Shown here piece after piece: positions 48,701 through 61,900 of a stretch of 64,000 bases of DNA. Under the pieces are notes generated by a model, which saw nothing but the letters and a program-made list of their open reading frames with translations, was not told the DNA's origin and did no database searches. The first letter of the stretch is position 1. Each line of letters starts with the position of its first letter. The translations under genes and the position numbers were made by a program. This stretch comes from Lingula anatina (lineage: Eukaryota > Brachiopoda > Lingulata > Lingulida > Lingulidae), in NCBI RefSeq assembly GCF_001039355.2, contig NW_019776135.1, forward strand, positions 9,734 through 73,733, read 5' to 3'.

Positions 48701-51700
48701 ATTCTTCATTTGGGTGAAGTGATTTAAGTGACATTATAATTATTTAGGTAAATTAATGTTTGGTCCAATGGCTTTGACAAACAAACTTTTATTTGTCTGT
48801 GCTATTGTTTATCATCGATTTCACATTAACGTTTATGGCAATGGTCCCTTTATTGACTCGCTGCCATGACACCAGCTTCTTGTTTTTGGTGTCATTGTCC
48901 TGAGGAATGGATAGTAGCAATGTCTCATTAATTATAGGCCTATATAGCCTGATAACGTATCATTTACAAAGTGCAAGACCTTGCGTTGTAGAGATTATGG
49001 CTCAAAGTTCACTCTAAACGCAAAATAAACTTACCAATCCGTTGCATCCAAAAATGTTGAACATCAGATATTTATGCATTTTATGTTCATTTTATATTGC
49101 GAAACACAAAACAAAGTTACTACCTCTGAGTAGATCTTATACTCAGTTCCAATGAAAAGGTTGAGAACTGTTCGCATTTTGTTCTTCATAGGTTGTGGTG
49201 GTCTGTACCAGTCGTCTCCTGGTCTCCTGATGTCTCCTAATTACCCAAATAACTACCCTAACGGACAAGACTGTAACTACACAATCGTGCCCCAGCAGGA
49301 TACCCTGTTACAGAGGCTCACCTTCGTGGCTATGTCGATTCAGGTGCACGCGACTTGTTATTATGATTGGGTTCAGGTGAGTTACATTACGTGCCTAGAT
49401 TTTTTCTTTTTATATTTTAAAAAAGGTTCTCTTCAAATTCTACAAAGTTAAATACTGCCTTCTGGACGAATACTTAATGGTTAACTGTATCCTGGTTTCA
49501 CTGTCAAAACCAAATTCAAATAGTTTACATTTCTTCTTTATTTTTCAACTTTCAGCCAATTAAAATAGGCCTAATTCAAAATTAGTTTTAAATTATTTTT
49601 TTCATAAAGTACCACAATTGTTCGTCACCAGTTCGTTGTTAGGGATATTTACAGCCAAACATACGATGGCATATTACCAGACATTAAGTAAAAACTTAGT
49701 GGCAAAACCACTCTTTTTGCATTTAACGTTTTGTTCATATGAAGATTGAACACTTGGATTTAGTGCACATCACTTTCAGGTCAAAATAATTGGCGAGCCC
49801 CCGTTCAAAGAGAAGTACTGTGGTGCCACATTACCACCCGATATCTATGGCGCTGGCTTTGAGGTTTTGTTTCATTCTAGCTCCTACACACAGTCCACTG
49901 GCTTTCATATCATCTACTATCAAGGTATGTGATACAGTTGTTAACGTCATAATGTTGTGTATTTTTGGTTTATTTTAATTGATGTCATAGAGTTACTGTT
50001 GTTAGTGATATTGATCACTTTGGAAAGGGGAGTTACGCGAAACAGCAACGCCAGGCTGAATGTTCACAGGTAGTTGGGTGTTGGTTGGGAGATTGTTGGC
50101 CTCACTCGGAAAGTAACACCCAAAGGCCTGTGTACACTCACGATGCTCTTGAGACATGAGCGAAACGTTGCCTTTTTGCATTATTCTCCATTCCAAAGTA
50201 AGTGGTCAACATCACTAAAAACAGTAGCTTATTCTAACATGGTATACAACATGCTCGTGGTCGCACCCCCTTATGTTATATCCAAACTAGGAAAGCACTT
50301 CGAGAGCGCAGACCTCCGCTAAGGCAGCAATGTCTCCACCCAATGCGGTTCACCCCTAAAATTTTGATTCTATAATGATTTAGTTTTTTTTTTAATTTTT
50401 GATTATTGATTAATTATTGATCTGGATCACCAACAACAACTAATCATCTGTTCCTTGGCCCACTTCTGTCAGTTCCTGAAAATTTAATCAAAATCGGTCT
50501 ATAACTTAGTTTCTTTTATTTTTGATTATTGATCCAGATCACCACCAAAAACCTACACTTCTAAGTTAACCCATTTCTGACCTACCCTAAAAATTCCATC
50601 AAAATTCATCCATTACTTTTTGATTTATGTTGATGACAAACAGACAGACAGACAAACAAACAAACTTGGGTGAAAACATAACCTCCTTGGTAAATATTAA
50701 ATAGGTAAATATTATGCATTTGACTTCTTTCTTGAAACAGATATTGTCATTTTAGTGCCCATTAGAATCCATTTGATAAGATTAAGTTTGAATAAAGAAT
50801 CTCTGTGGGATATGGGCGTCCTCATCCATACGGTACTCACTCATCCTTTGGTGCCTTTTTGGTCGTTTTCCTTCATCAAATGTAACTCCTCCATCATGCA
50901 AAAACAAAGCTACAGACGTGTATTTTACCATTGGTAGTTGGTATCGGCCTCGAGAAGTTGTCTTGAAATAAGTTGCAAGTCAATTAATAAAGATTGTTCC
51001 TTCATCGTTTCAGTGGAAAATATCACTTACAATGAGTGGAGCTCGTGGAGCCAGTGCAGTGTCACATGCGGACCAGGCACGCGACAGCGGACGCGAACTT
51101 GTAATGTGACAGACACCGCGTCCACTGCGGAGTTCGTGTCATGTGGAGCAAATAGCACGGACACCGATATATGTCAGGGATTTATGGAAACTTGTCCCGT
51201 GCCTTTTCCGAATGGTAAATCTGCTCAAATACATGTAGCTTTTGTTTTTTAACCAGTACCTTAACAGTATTAAATGTCAATTGAAGATAATTTTTGTGTC
51301 AGTTTAAATTGCCAAGTGTAAATCTTTATAGTCTTTTTTTTTTTTTTTTTTTTGCAAATGTTTAAGACGAGAAAACTTACATCATGGGTGTTATTGTTAT
51401 TCATGTATATGATTTGAAGGTCATTAATATTTTCTTTACCTTAATTGCCATTGAGAATTAAATGAATGTACATAATTAATCTGCGGCCCTGGTAGAGGGA
51501 AAGGGTGATGCTGGTGGCATTATCCCCTGCCAGAGCGGCAGTCATTAGCGCAAGAAGCAGAAGTGGTTTAGGGGAATCCCCCTACCTGTCACTACCGTGT
51601 ATTTCATTTCGGAATGGTGACACTCCTCCCACAAACATTATTTTAAACTTTAAGTTAACCAGATGATTTTTGGACATGTGTATCCTAGTTGCTACTATGC

Positions 51701-53985
51701 TCTGTCCCAATGGATGGAGTACTCCTAGTTATTTGTTCTCTTTCTGTTCTTCATAGGTTGTGGTGGTCTGTACCAGTCGTCTCCTGGTCTCCTGATGTCT
51801 CCTAATTACCCAAATAACTACCCTAGCGGACAAGACTGTAACTACACAATCGTGCCCCAGCAGGATACCCTGTTACAGAGGCTCACCTTCGTGGCTATGT
51901 CGATTCAGGTGCACGCGACTTGTTATTATGATTGGGTTCAGGTGAGTTACATAACGTGCTTGAATTTCTTCCTTTTTGTGTATTTACAGTGTTACAAAGT
52001 GAGGTTTTGCCTTCGACACCTCTTTTCACCTACATAATTTACCTAAACCCCCTCACACTGGAAGGCGTTTCTTGTGCGACAAGGAAACTGACCAGGGCCC
52101 CATAACTCGATAGCATCACGCATTGCGACAGAGCGCAAGCGTCTCGATTCCATAACTCGCCCATACTCATATAAAACATTGTAGCCTCTGTGTGATATCA
52201 CTATTCGCAATACGCGATGCTTTCGAGTTAATTACGGGGACCTGGCCGCCGTTGGACAGAAGCAATGTAACAGCACTCTCATGGAAATCCTTGTCAACTA
52301 AGCCAACTTGTTATATTATTTATTGTTTATTGAAACATAAACCATGGGTTTTAGACACATAATATGAGAATCACGCTGATGTCATCACTTTTAGGTAAAA
52401 GTCATTGGCGGGGTTGCGTTCAAAGAGAAGTACTGTGGTGCCACGTTACCGCCCGATATCTATGGCGCTGGCTTTGAGGTTCTCTTTCATTCTGACTCCT
52501 ACACGCAGTCCACTGGCTTTCATATCATCTACTATCCAGGTATGTGACACAGCCGTTATTGTCATAATGTTGTGTGTTTTTGGTCATTGTAATACATGTA
52601 GGTCTCAAATGATCTCGATATATTGTGGAACTCTGTAACCACTGCGCTGTGTATCCCAAAGAAATGTATGTGTAACTTGAGTGTGTACCGTGAAGAGTGA
52701 CGAGCTAAAGTGTTCAGTACAAACAACACCACGAAGTCCCCCAAATATCTTTATTTGTGTGCATTAACTAGTTAAAAAATATCAGTACAGAGAAAATTAC
52801 AACTGGGGGGTGGGGGATTGGAGGTGGGGTAGGGGGTGGTGATTGTGTACGTGTACCTGGAAACGCGCAACTTTCCTTATTAAATTCAAATTATTATGTA
52901 CTTGACTTCTTTTTTGTCATTTTTTTTATCCATCCGAATCTATCTGATAAGAGCCAATTAAGTTTTAAATTAAAATCTTTGTACGCAATTGGATCCTTCC
53001 CCATCCGGTTCTCTCCCAATCTTTTTTGCCCTCTGAGTCATTTTCTTATTGCAACAATCCTTATTCAAACCAAGTTACAACATGAAAACTACCGGCAAGG
53101 TATAATATCGGTACATATAGTCCACTATAAGTTGCCTTAAAATAATTCACAAATTCACAAGTCAATAGATTGAGTGACAGCGCTGCTTCATCGTTTCAGT
53201 TGAAAATATCACTTACAATGAGTGGAGCTCGTGGAGCCAGTGCAGTGTCACATGCGGACCAGGCACGCGACAGCGGACGCGAACTTGTAATGTTACAGAC
53301 ACCTCGTCCGCTGCGGAGTTCGTGTCCTGTGGAGAAAATAGCACGGACACCGATACATGTCAGGGATTTATGGAAATTTGCCCCGTGCCATTAGGAAATG
53401 GTAAGTCTGTGGAAATTAACATTTTATTGAAGCAAAACATTTGTACATTAACTTAACTAACCGTCAATTTCAGGTTATTTATTTTCTTTTTAAGTTTAAA
53501 TTGTACACTTTAAAACTTTATCGTCCTTATACCCACGGATTTAGATTAATATAAGATTAATGTAAAATTAATTGTTATTTATATACTAGAAGATTAAACA
53601 TTATTTATTTAGCCAATATCATTTGAAAACCCGATAGATTTTCTTTATCTTGCCCATATACTATCTACAGGGTGCGGGGCCTTGTACATGTCAGTCCCAG
53701 GCCGAGTGACATCTCCCGGCTATCCCGGGAACTATCCTTCGTACAGCGACTGTACATACACCGTGCTGGCCAATCACAGCGCCCCTCTGCTCAGGCTGAC
53801 CTTCACCTCCATGCACATTGAAAGTTCCTACTCTGGGGCTTGCAATTATGATTACGTACAGGTATTATAACGTGTATCTGCACCAGAATCATCATTTGTT
53901 CTCAGAGTTCGAGAGCATAAAAACACAATAAAAAAACATTGGTCTGCACCACAGATGAATCTCTTACTTACCTTTTTATGCACAA

Positions 53986-54027
<42 letters not shown>

Positions 54028-55887
54028 TAATAAATAAACACCGTTACCAATCATTGATGTTTGTGCTCTGTTTATGATATCTTTTAGGTTCGTGTTTTAG
54101 AACCAAATGGAGCCTCTACAAAGCTATGCGGCACAAGCCTACCCGCTGATATATACGGTCCTGGTTTTGAGCTGACTTTTGAGTCAGATTTTGGCACACA
54201 ATATACTGGGTTTGAAGCCTTTTACTACCCCGGTACGTAGACATTGATGGCACGGTGAGGTTATAATATTTGGCATTGCGCACCAAACGGCGGCAAAAGA
54301 AATGTCTGCGACATTTGTTGCATGTACTCTACCCGGTATTGGTTACATGAACATAGTTGTTGTTCTTGTACGAAAAAAATATATATTAACTGAAATGTGT
54401 GTTTTGAAAGTAAATATTTACGTCCCAAATTTATTGTACGTGCCAAAAAATCAGTGGGCGTAAAGGCAAATAAACATTAGATATGACCAGCACGAACAGA
54501 TTGGATTCTATATTGATACATAAAGCATCCATTTCCGTTCCTAGTGCGTCGACACCTTATATCCATTGACCATATTTATTGCTGTTTTCTAGTTGAAAAT
54601 GTAACGTACAGTGAGTGGAGTAATTGGAGCACTTGTAGCCAAAGTTGCGGAGTATCCACACAGACAAGAAGCAGGACCTGTGACGTGCCTGGTTATACTT
54701 CCACTCACTGTACCAACACCACAGACACCAAGAGCTGCACCGCCTTCATGGCACAATGTCCTGTTGGTGGTTCAAATGGTGAGTATTGTGAATGAGCAAA
54801 AATGAAAAAAGAAAAAAAAAAAGACTCAACAGACATGTACGGCCAAAACGAATTTATCGCATAAGCTCTGCTGTATAAAAAAACACTATTCTTAGAAATG
54901 AATAAGCGAATATGTTTTGATATGGTGAATACAAATGGTTCTGGAATCAAGTTTTTGTTGATATTTTTGTTGTCCATAGGTTGCGGAGGAATGTATTTCT
55001 CTGTCCCCGGAATAGTGCAGTCCCCCAATTTTCCCGGTACATATCCAAGCAGTCAGAACTGCTTGTACACCATTCAGGCTGAAGTCTACGGGACATTACT
55101 AAACTTGTCGTTCTCAGATTTTCAACTTGAAAGCAGTAGTGTCTGCCGTGACCGCCTTGAGGTTAGTTTCATTCATTATCGAATATAATATAATATAATA
55201 TAATATAATATAATATAATATAATATAATATAATATAATATACGTGTATGATACAGGCTATAGAAAATACATGTTTTGTAAGCAATGTTCATCTCTTTAC
55301 CTTGATCTTGTAACCTCCGCGGTGTATTGATCTCATGACATCATGTTCCTTTACACATCACGTCACTGGATCCTCTCGGATTTCAGAAATTTTCATGACA
55401 TCCTTACGGATTTTTAGAAAAAAAATCATTGCATCATGTTGTTTTACACACCATGTCTTAGTGCCCTCCCGGCTCCCGGTTAGAAAATATAATGACATTA
55501 TTTTTATTTACAGATCATGCCACAGGGTTCTCCAAGGTTTTTAAAAATCTTACGACATCACATTCCTTTACAGATCATGTCTTTGGATCTTCTCGGATTA
55601 AAAAAAGTTCATGGCATCATGTACCCTTACAGATCACGTCACTGGCTCCTCCTGGATTTTACAAAATCTCATAGCATGATGTTTTTTTTACAGATCATGC
55701 CACTGGATCCTCCTGGAACACCGCAAAGTTACTGCGGTACAGACACGCCCCCGAACCTCGTTGGTTTTGCATTTCAGCTGAATTTTATCAGTGATTCATC
55801 TGTGAATAAAAATGGTTTTAGAGCCATATACACAGAAACCAGTAAGTAAACAATATTAAACATCTTTTGAAAGTGGAGCAATAAGTG

Positions 55888-55958
<71 letters not shown>

Positions 55959-56385
55959 ACATGTGTATGTGCACAATACATGTATAGAAGTGTTTTGCTT
56001 TTTGGTGGTCGTTGTGCTTATTGTTTCTTAGGAACATTTCAATGATTAATTTCAAATGTTGTTAGATATTTGTTTGCAGTCATTTCAGGTTTAAATTTTA
56101 AGTTATTTGAGGGCTTGATGTTGTCAAACATAGCTTTACATACCGTTTCATGCCGTTTAAACAAAATCCGAACGAGGACGGGTTTCACGGTTCTTGTATA
56201 TATATATATGCTAAGCACGTGTTGTCTATTTAGATATTTCCTCATGGGAGACTTGGGGGAGTTGGGAAGGGTGCTCACTGAACGGCACTCGTTTTCGCAC
56301 CAGGCAATGTCAGCCATCACCGGGACTGTGTAACGGAACATCGGTAGACGTTAGTGATGGATGCCGTAAGTTGTAAAAGCTGTGA

Positions 56386-56442
<57 letters not shown>

Positions 56443-58862
56443 ATTTTTCGTTATAAACAGTCTTTATATAACCATGTGCTTTACGTCACGTTGCTTTCCC
56501 TCATGCACTTCTTTTTACCTGATTATTCATTCTTTTATCTTCCTCTTACAGCGTGCGACCGGAACATAACAAGTGTGCCTTATTGGCTGTCGTCGCCAAA
56601 TTATCCCGATCACTTTCCTCTCGGTCTCCGGTGTGTGTACGCTGTAGACACATCAGCGGGGAACATCACTGTAGAATTCTTCAACTTCAGTCTAGGAGCC
56701 AGCGGATCTTGTCACGAGACCAACCTATCGGTAGATAAGAAATTACTTTCTATCTTTTATCTTTAGCGTTAAACAATACCAAAACCTTATGATTATATCA
56801 AACGCACTAATTTAGTTACATATAATAGGGGGCCTGTGTTAGCCCCAAGCAGCCGATACTGGTGCGATATGTCACAGAAATATATAGTTGAAAAAGTATA
56901 GAGTATGACATTATTTTTTCTTCTCTGTAACTACCAAAACGAACATGATTTTTAAAATGTCGTTTCCATTTTACTCATATATAGGCATTTGATCTTTTCA
57001 TCTTTCTCAGATATGGAAAACCAACCCTGATGAATTCCTGGGGGTGTTCTGTGGGGACGATATGCCGCCCAGAATGGACGGGAGCTCTTTTCGTTTGGTA
57101 TTCACGACAACTGTTTCCGGTACCGGCCCGTACAATGGGTTCGATATGTACATAAACATTGGTGAGAAACTGTTGTTAGAAGATCAGTGTGCAGAAAGAA
57201 TATAAGTTTGTGCAAACCTGCATATTTTATCCAAATATCACTAATATATATAAGACTGTAGAGTTTATATTGATTGGCACCCAGCGTTCATGGAGTAACG
57301 TCAATGCAATTGTATGGTCAGTTTGATAGCAAACGTTTATGTTATACAGTGTATGGTGCTTCGAAAAATAATTTTAAAAAACTTAACTAAATAAACGTAT
57401 GTCTGTAAACAACACAATCTATAGAAAAATTATGAGCATCACTGCATAATTTATCTGATGATTTCAGGAAACATTGACATGGTACACTCCATGTACCTTC
57501 CAATGAAGGAAGTGGCAACAGACAGTACCATATACGGCTCAATTAACGGTCACTATGCTAGATTTCACGGTGTCCCGGAATACAGCTCTAGCTCTACAAG
57601 TCGGTACAACTTTCTAGACTTTCACAAAAGGAATGGATAGAGATTTAAAGATAGTTTTAGAAATAATTTTTTCACAGGGAGATGTGTGGTCATTTGTGGT
57701 TAAGGGTTAAGCGGATGTTGTTTTAATTTTCTCAAACAGGATGGGATTGGGAAGTCTCCAACAGTAAATGTTTATCCAATCAAAACCGGAACAGCCCCTA
57801 ACACGCTGTAATTCCATATCTAACTCATTAATCGATTTATTATTATTATACCTTGCAGGCGACGCCCTTTCTCTTGACGGTCAGAACACGTACATCACTG
57901 TGTTTGACGGCCTTAATGGATACCAAGAAAACCATTGTATTAGTAATCCCGGTCAATGCCACACGGGTTACACAATGGCCTTTAGATTGAAAATGCCGTC
58001 CCTGACTTACGACTGTTCCATAGGTATGGAGTGATGTCTTACTTCCTCGATTTTATGCTGAATTTTCAGTAAAAATGATTTTTTTCTGGTTTTAACGCTT
58101 GTGCTCATTTGTTTTTTTCAGAGACAGTAACCTGTGCTAGTACTTACGATGACGAAGAGGCCTACTGTTACGGGAGCACCTGTCGGTAAGTATTGGTGCA
58201 ACCAAGCAATTGAAAACACATATAGGCCTACTTAAAAACGACCACATTTTAACAATTACAACGTACCCCGATATGCGGTAAACTGATGAACTCGTAACCG
58301 TGGAGCTGGTCTAACATGTCCTAATATATGCCGTAAGTAAAAAAAACCTCTCTATTCGAACATTATGTTTGAATATACTAAAATGTTATAAAGCGGCGAA
58401 CTCGCAATTCGAATACAGTATACGTGTCAGATGTCTTTCTGGAAGTCATCTATTAACGTATATATCATATATAGCAGTTAAAGGTATATGGATTTACTTT
58501 CTTTGTACTTCAGATTTGTATGTCCGCCCGGCTGTACTACCCATAGCGGAGGTGTTGTCGGTTCCAGCGAGCAGTTTTATGTGAGTTCATTTCCAACTTA
58601 CGTTTTGTCCATAGATAGTTCCAAGATGAGTTTGTTTATGTGCTTAGCTACTTTGCTATATTCAGATCTCTTTTTATAGTTTGACTTGGTTGTCTGACAG
58701 TCAGTTATTTTGCCTTCTTGTGCAAGTATTGTATCATAATAAGTACACTATCATATTCTGCCTCTTTGAGAAACATGAGCTGTAACTGGCAGCATCAAAT
58801 ATCCCTAAGACCAGCGAAAACTTTCATGAATACAATTGTTCTTCATAATCATACACACACAC

Positions 58863-58906
<44 letters not shown>

Positions 58907-61900
58907 TTATGATATTTTGCTGATATTTTCCTTTTTAGTACAGCTCCTCAATCTGCGTTGCAGCTGTATTGGACGGAGAGATCCGTGCGAGCGTTGGCGG
59001 AGTTGTAACCGTTGAAGAGCTAGGATGGAAAGACAACTTCACGTCTGTTGATCAAAATGGCGTAACTTCTCAGAAGTACGTTTGTGTCTTATGGTGCTGT
59101 TGACAGTGCTGTTGGGGTTATCATAATTTTGATTGTAACTTTGTCACTCAAAAATTGAAAATTATACATGTAAATTACCAGGGGGCACTTTAATTAACTA
59201 TACTATATGGATAACACAGTTCATTGGGTAAAATTGTTATGCTCTCTACAGTGATCCTGAGAATAACAGTCATTTTTACATGTGGATAGGAATTTCACTA
59301 TCAGGGACAAAAGAGAATCCAACGTTTTGGAAAAATCATTTCAACATGAAAACTGCCCAGAGGATAACATGAAAACTGCCCAGAGGAAAACTGCCCAGAG
59401 GATAATAGGATAGCGCTATCCGGCGTTGTTATAACTGGGCCCAGTACTGAAAAGTTTGAATTTAATATTCGAATCGGTTTACACGAAAGAAAAAGCTATT
59501 TTCGCAAATTTGCTGCCATGAGTTAACAGTGCAGAATGGCCAAAGTATTCATTTTAATACTGATCAGGACGTTCTGAATGACGATGGTCGCTGTTGTGTG
59601 TCTAAAGCTAGTTGTGTTCTCAAGTCATTTCTTGCAGGAAAGTAACTTAATATACTGGTATTTATCTCTTTTCAGCCGAACAAGAAGAGGACGAGCGTTC
59701 CGATTTGTGGCTTCAGGTAAAAGCTGCTCTCATCAGACAACGCAGTCTCTCTCTCTCTCTCTCTCTCGAAGACCAACAATACATGAAAGCCTAAGTAGTT
59801 TGTCTGTACTACCTGCTATACTCATTTACGTGTTGGAACAGAAAAAGACTTCTAAAAGACTGGAAGAAAGGAAGAAAGGGAAAGGCTTACATTAAGTCCC
59901 CCCCTCACAAAAATGTTTCCAAATTACTTTAATGAAAAGGCAAATTGTCAAAGTAGGTGCGTGCAAGCTTACTTTTGAAAAGCTGAACTGAAATGCTTCC
60001 ATTTTACAATTGAAATAAAATGATTCAACAATTATCTTAAATTGAGTCCCATTCTGTCCGCACTTGTGTGTGTGCGTGCGTGTGTGCATGTATGTTTGTG
60101 TGTGCGTGCTGGCATCCGTGTGTGTTTTAATGGTAAAACGCAAGGAATAATTCTGTTGTGTTAATATCTTTCAGTACCTGTGCTAACTTGTCAGTCTACG
60201 TTAGATGACACATATTGCCCGAGTTCTAGCGACCTCAACTGCACGTAAGTTACAATACTTTTAAGTATTTAGAAATACTGGTAACTGTAATATTGACCCT
60301 CTCAGATTTTGGCGAAAATTGGTGAATTTACATGATCTTATTGTTTCAAACCAACACGATTGATATTTTAATTATTTTTTTTTATAACGTCATGGTAACA
60401 GCACTGTTGCGCTCCATAATAAATTCTATAAAGTGAAAATAGTTAAACCATTGTTAAGGCTAGCTCATGTTTAACGAACGTAAAGGTTGATAAGGAATGT
60501 GAGTATAAATATAAGTTGAGTTTGTCATTATACAGTACAGCAGTAAATGAAGACACACATATATTAATAATGGTGAGCGTGATTAACTAACAGTGTACCC
60601 GCTGAGCAACACGTCAGTCATATCAATCACTATTTCCACTTAATCTATAGTGAATGATCTTATTTCAGATTTATTTGTCCTGCTGGTTGTGAGAATGAAC
60701 CAACTTATATATACGGCACATCGGAGTATTCCTATGTAAGTTATAACCATTATATCAGGTAACGGAAATGCCAAATTTAGTTACAACAGCATACGTTAAA
60801 ATATTCTTGGGTGTGAAAACAGAAGAATGTACATTATTATTGGGACAAAAAACACGTTGAATCTCCTTTAAATGATATACGTCAAGATAGATCATCAAAA
60901 TATGTATAACTTGAAAAATAATTTCTAATAAGTCGAAAATCGTCTGCTAATTTTGTGGTTGCTTTATTTCATGTCAGTCTAAAATGTACGTCGATAGCCG
61001 TATATTACACATTGTAGCAATACATAATGTATATAATCAGTAGAAAAAAAACTAGAAAGATTCAAACTTACTTTCAAGGACTGATTTCTACCGTCAAGTC
61101 GTTTCGTTTTGATTCTTGCGTGCTGCTTCATACAAAAGACCAGTTTGTTAAAAAGTCGTTGAGGTGTCGGCCAACCAATTGCAATTCATCTTTTTTTAAT
61201 ACAAATAATAATGATAATATTGCGTCCATTCTAGGATTCCCCAATCTGCAAGGCGGCCTTACACCATGGTCCTAGTGACGGACTAACAGTGGGACAAACG
61301 GGAAAAGTGGTAGTCCAGAAGGCCGGTAATCTGACAGAGTTCATGTCCAACACAAAAAATAATATAGATTCTTACACGTAAGTGTTAAGTTCTAGTGTTA
61401 TTTCGTTATTATTATACATTTTCTGTATCATCTTCTCCTAAAGCTGAGATATCGGTTTGTTTAATTTCAATACGGATGTACAGTTTGTACATGTGACCCA
61501 AAATGCTTACTGACTTACTTATATAAAAATCTTGTCATCTGCTACAATATATATTAATTAGATAGACCCCTCATTAGAAAGATGCTATCATGAATATTTG
61601 TGAAAAAGATCAAGCCAACGGACGTCTGGTGTGGGTATATTAACAGCCCAATTTTACCAATATTTCAGAAATACTATTGGGGGACCTAGCTATCGTTTTA
61701 TTCCGGTCTCTTATCAGACAGGTAATTCAGTTTGTACACCTTTGTCTAGTTACATGTAAATGTATGAAGCAAGTGTGAATATTAAGAAATCGGCATCTTA
61801 TCCTTTATTTTACTTAGGTAAACGTTCAAGACGATTTGCCTTTTTCAAAATTTATTTTTATCTTGACTATGGAAGAAAATTGCCTTATCAGTCACTTTTT

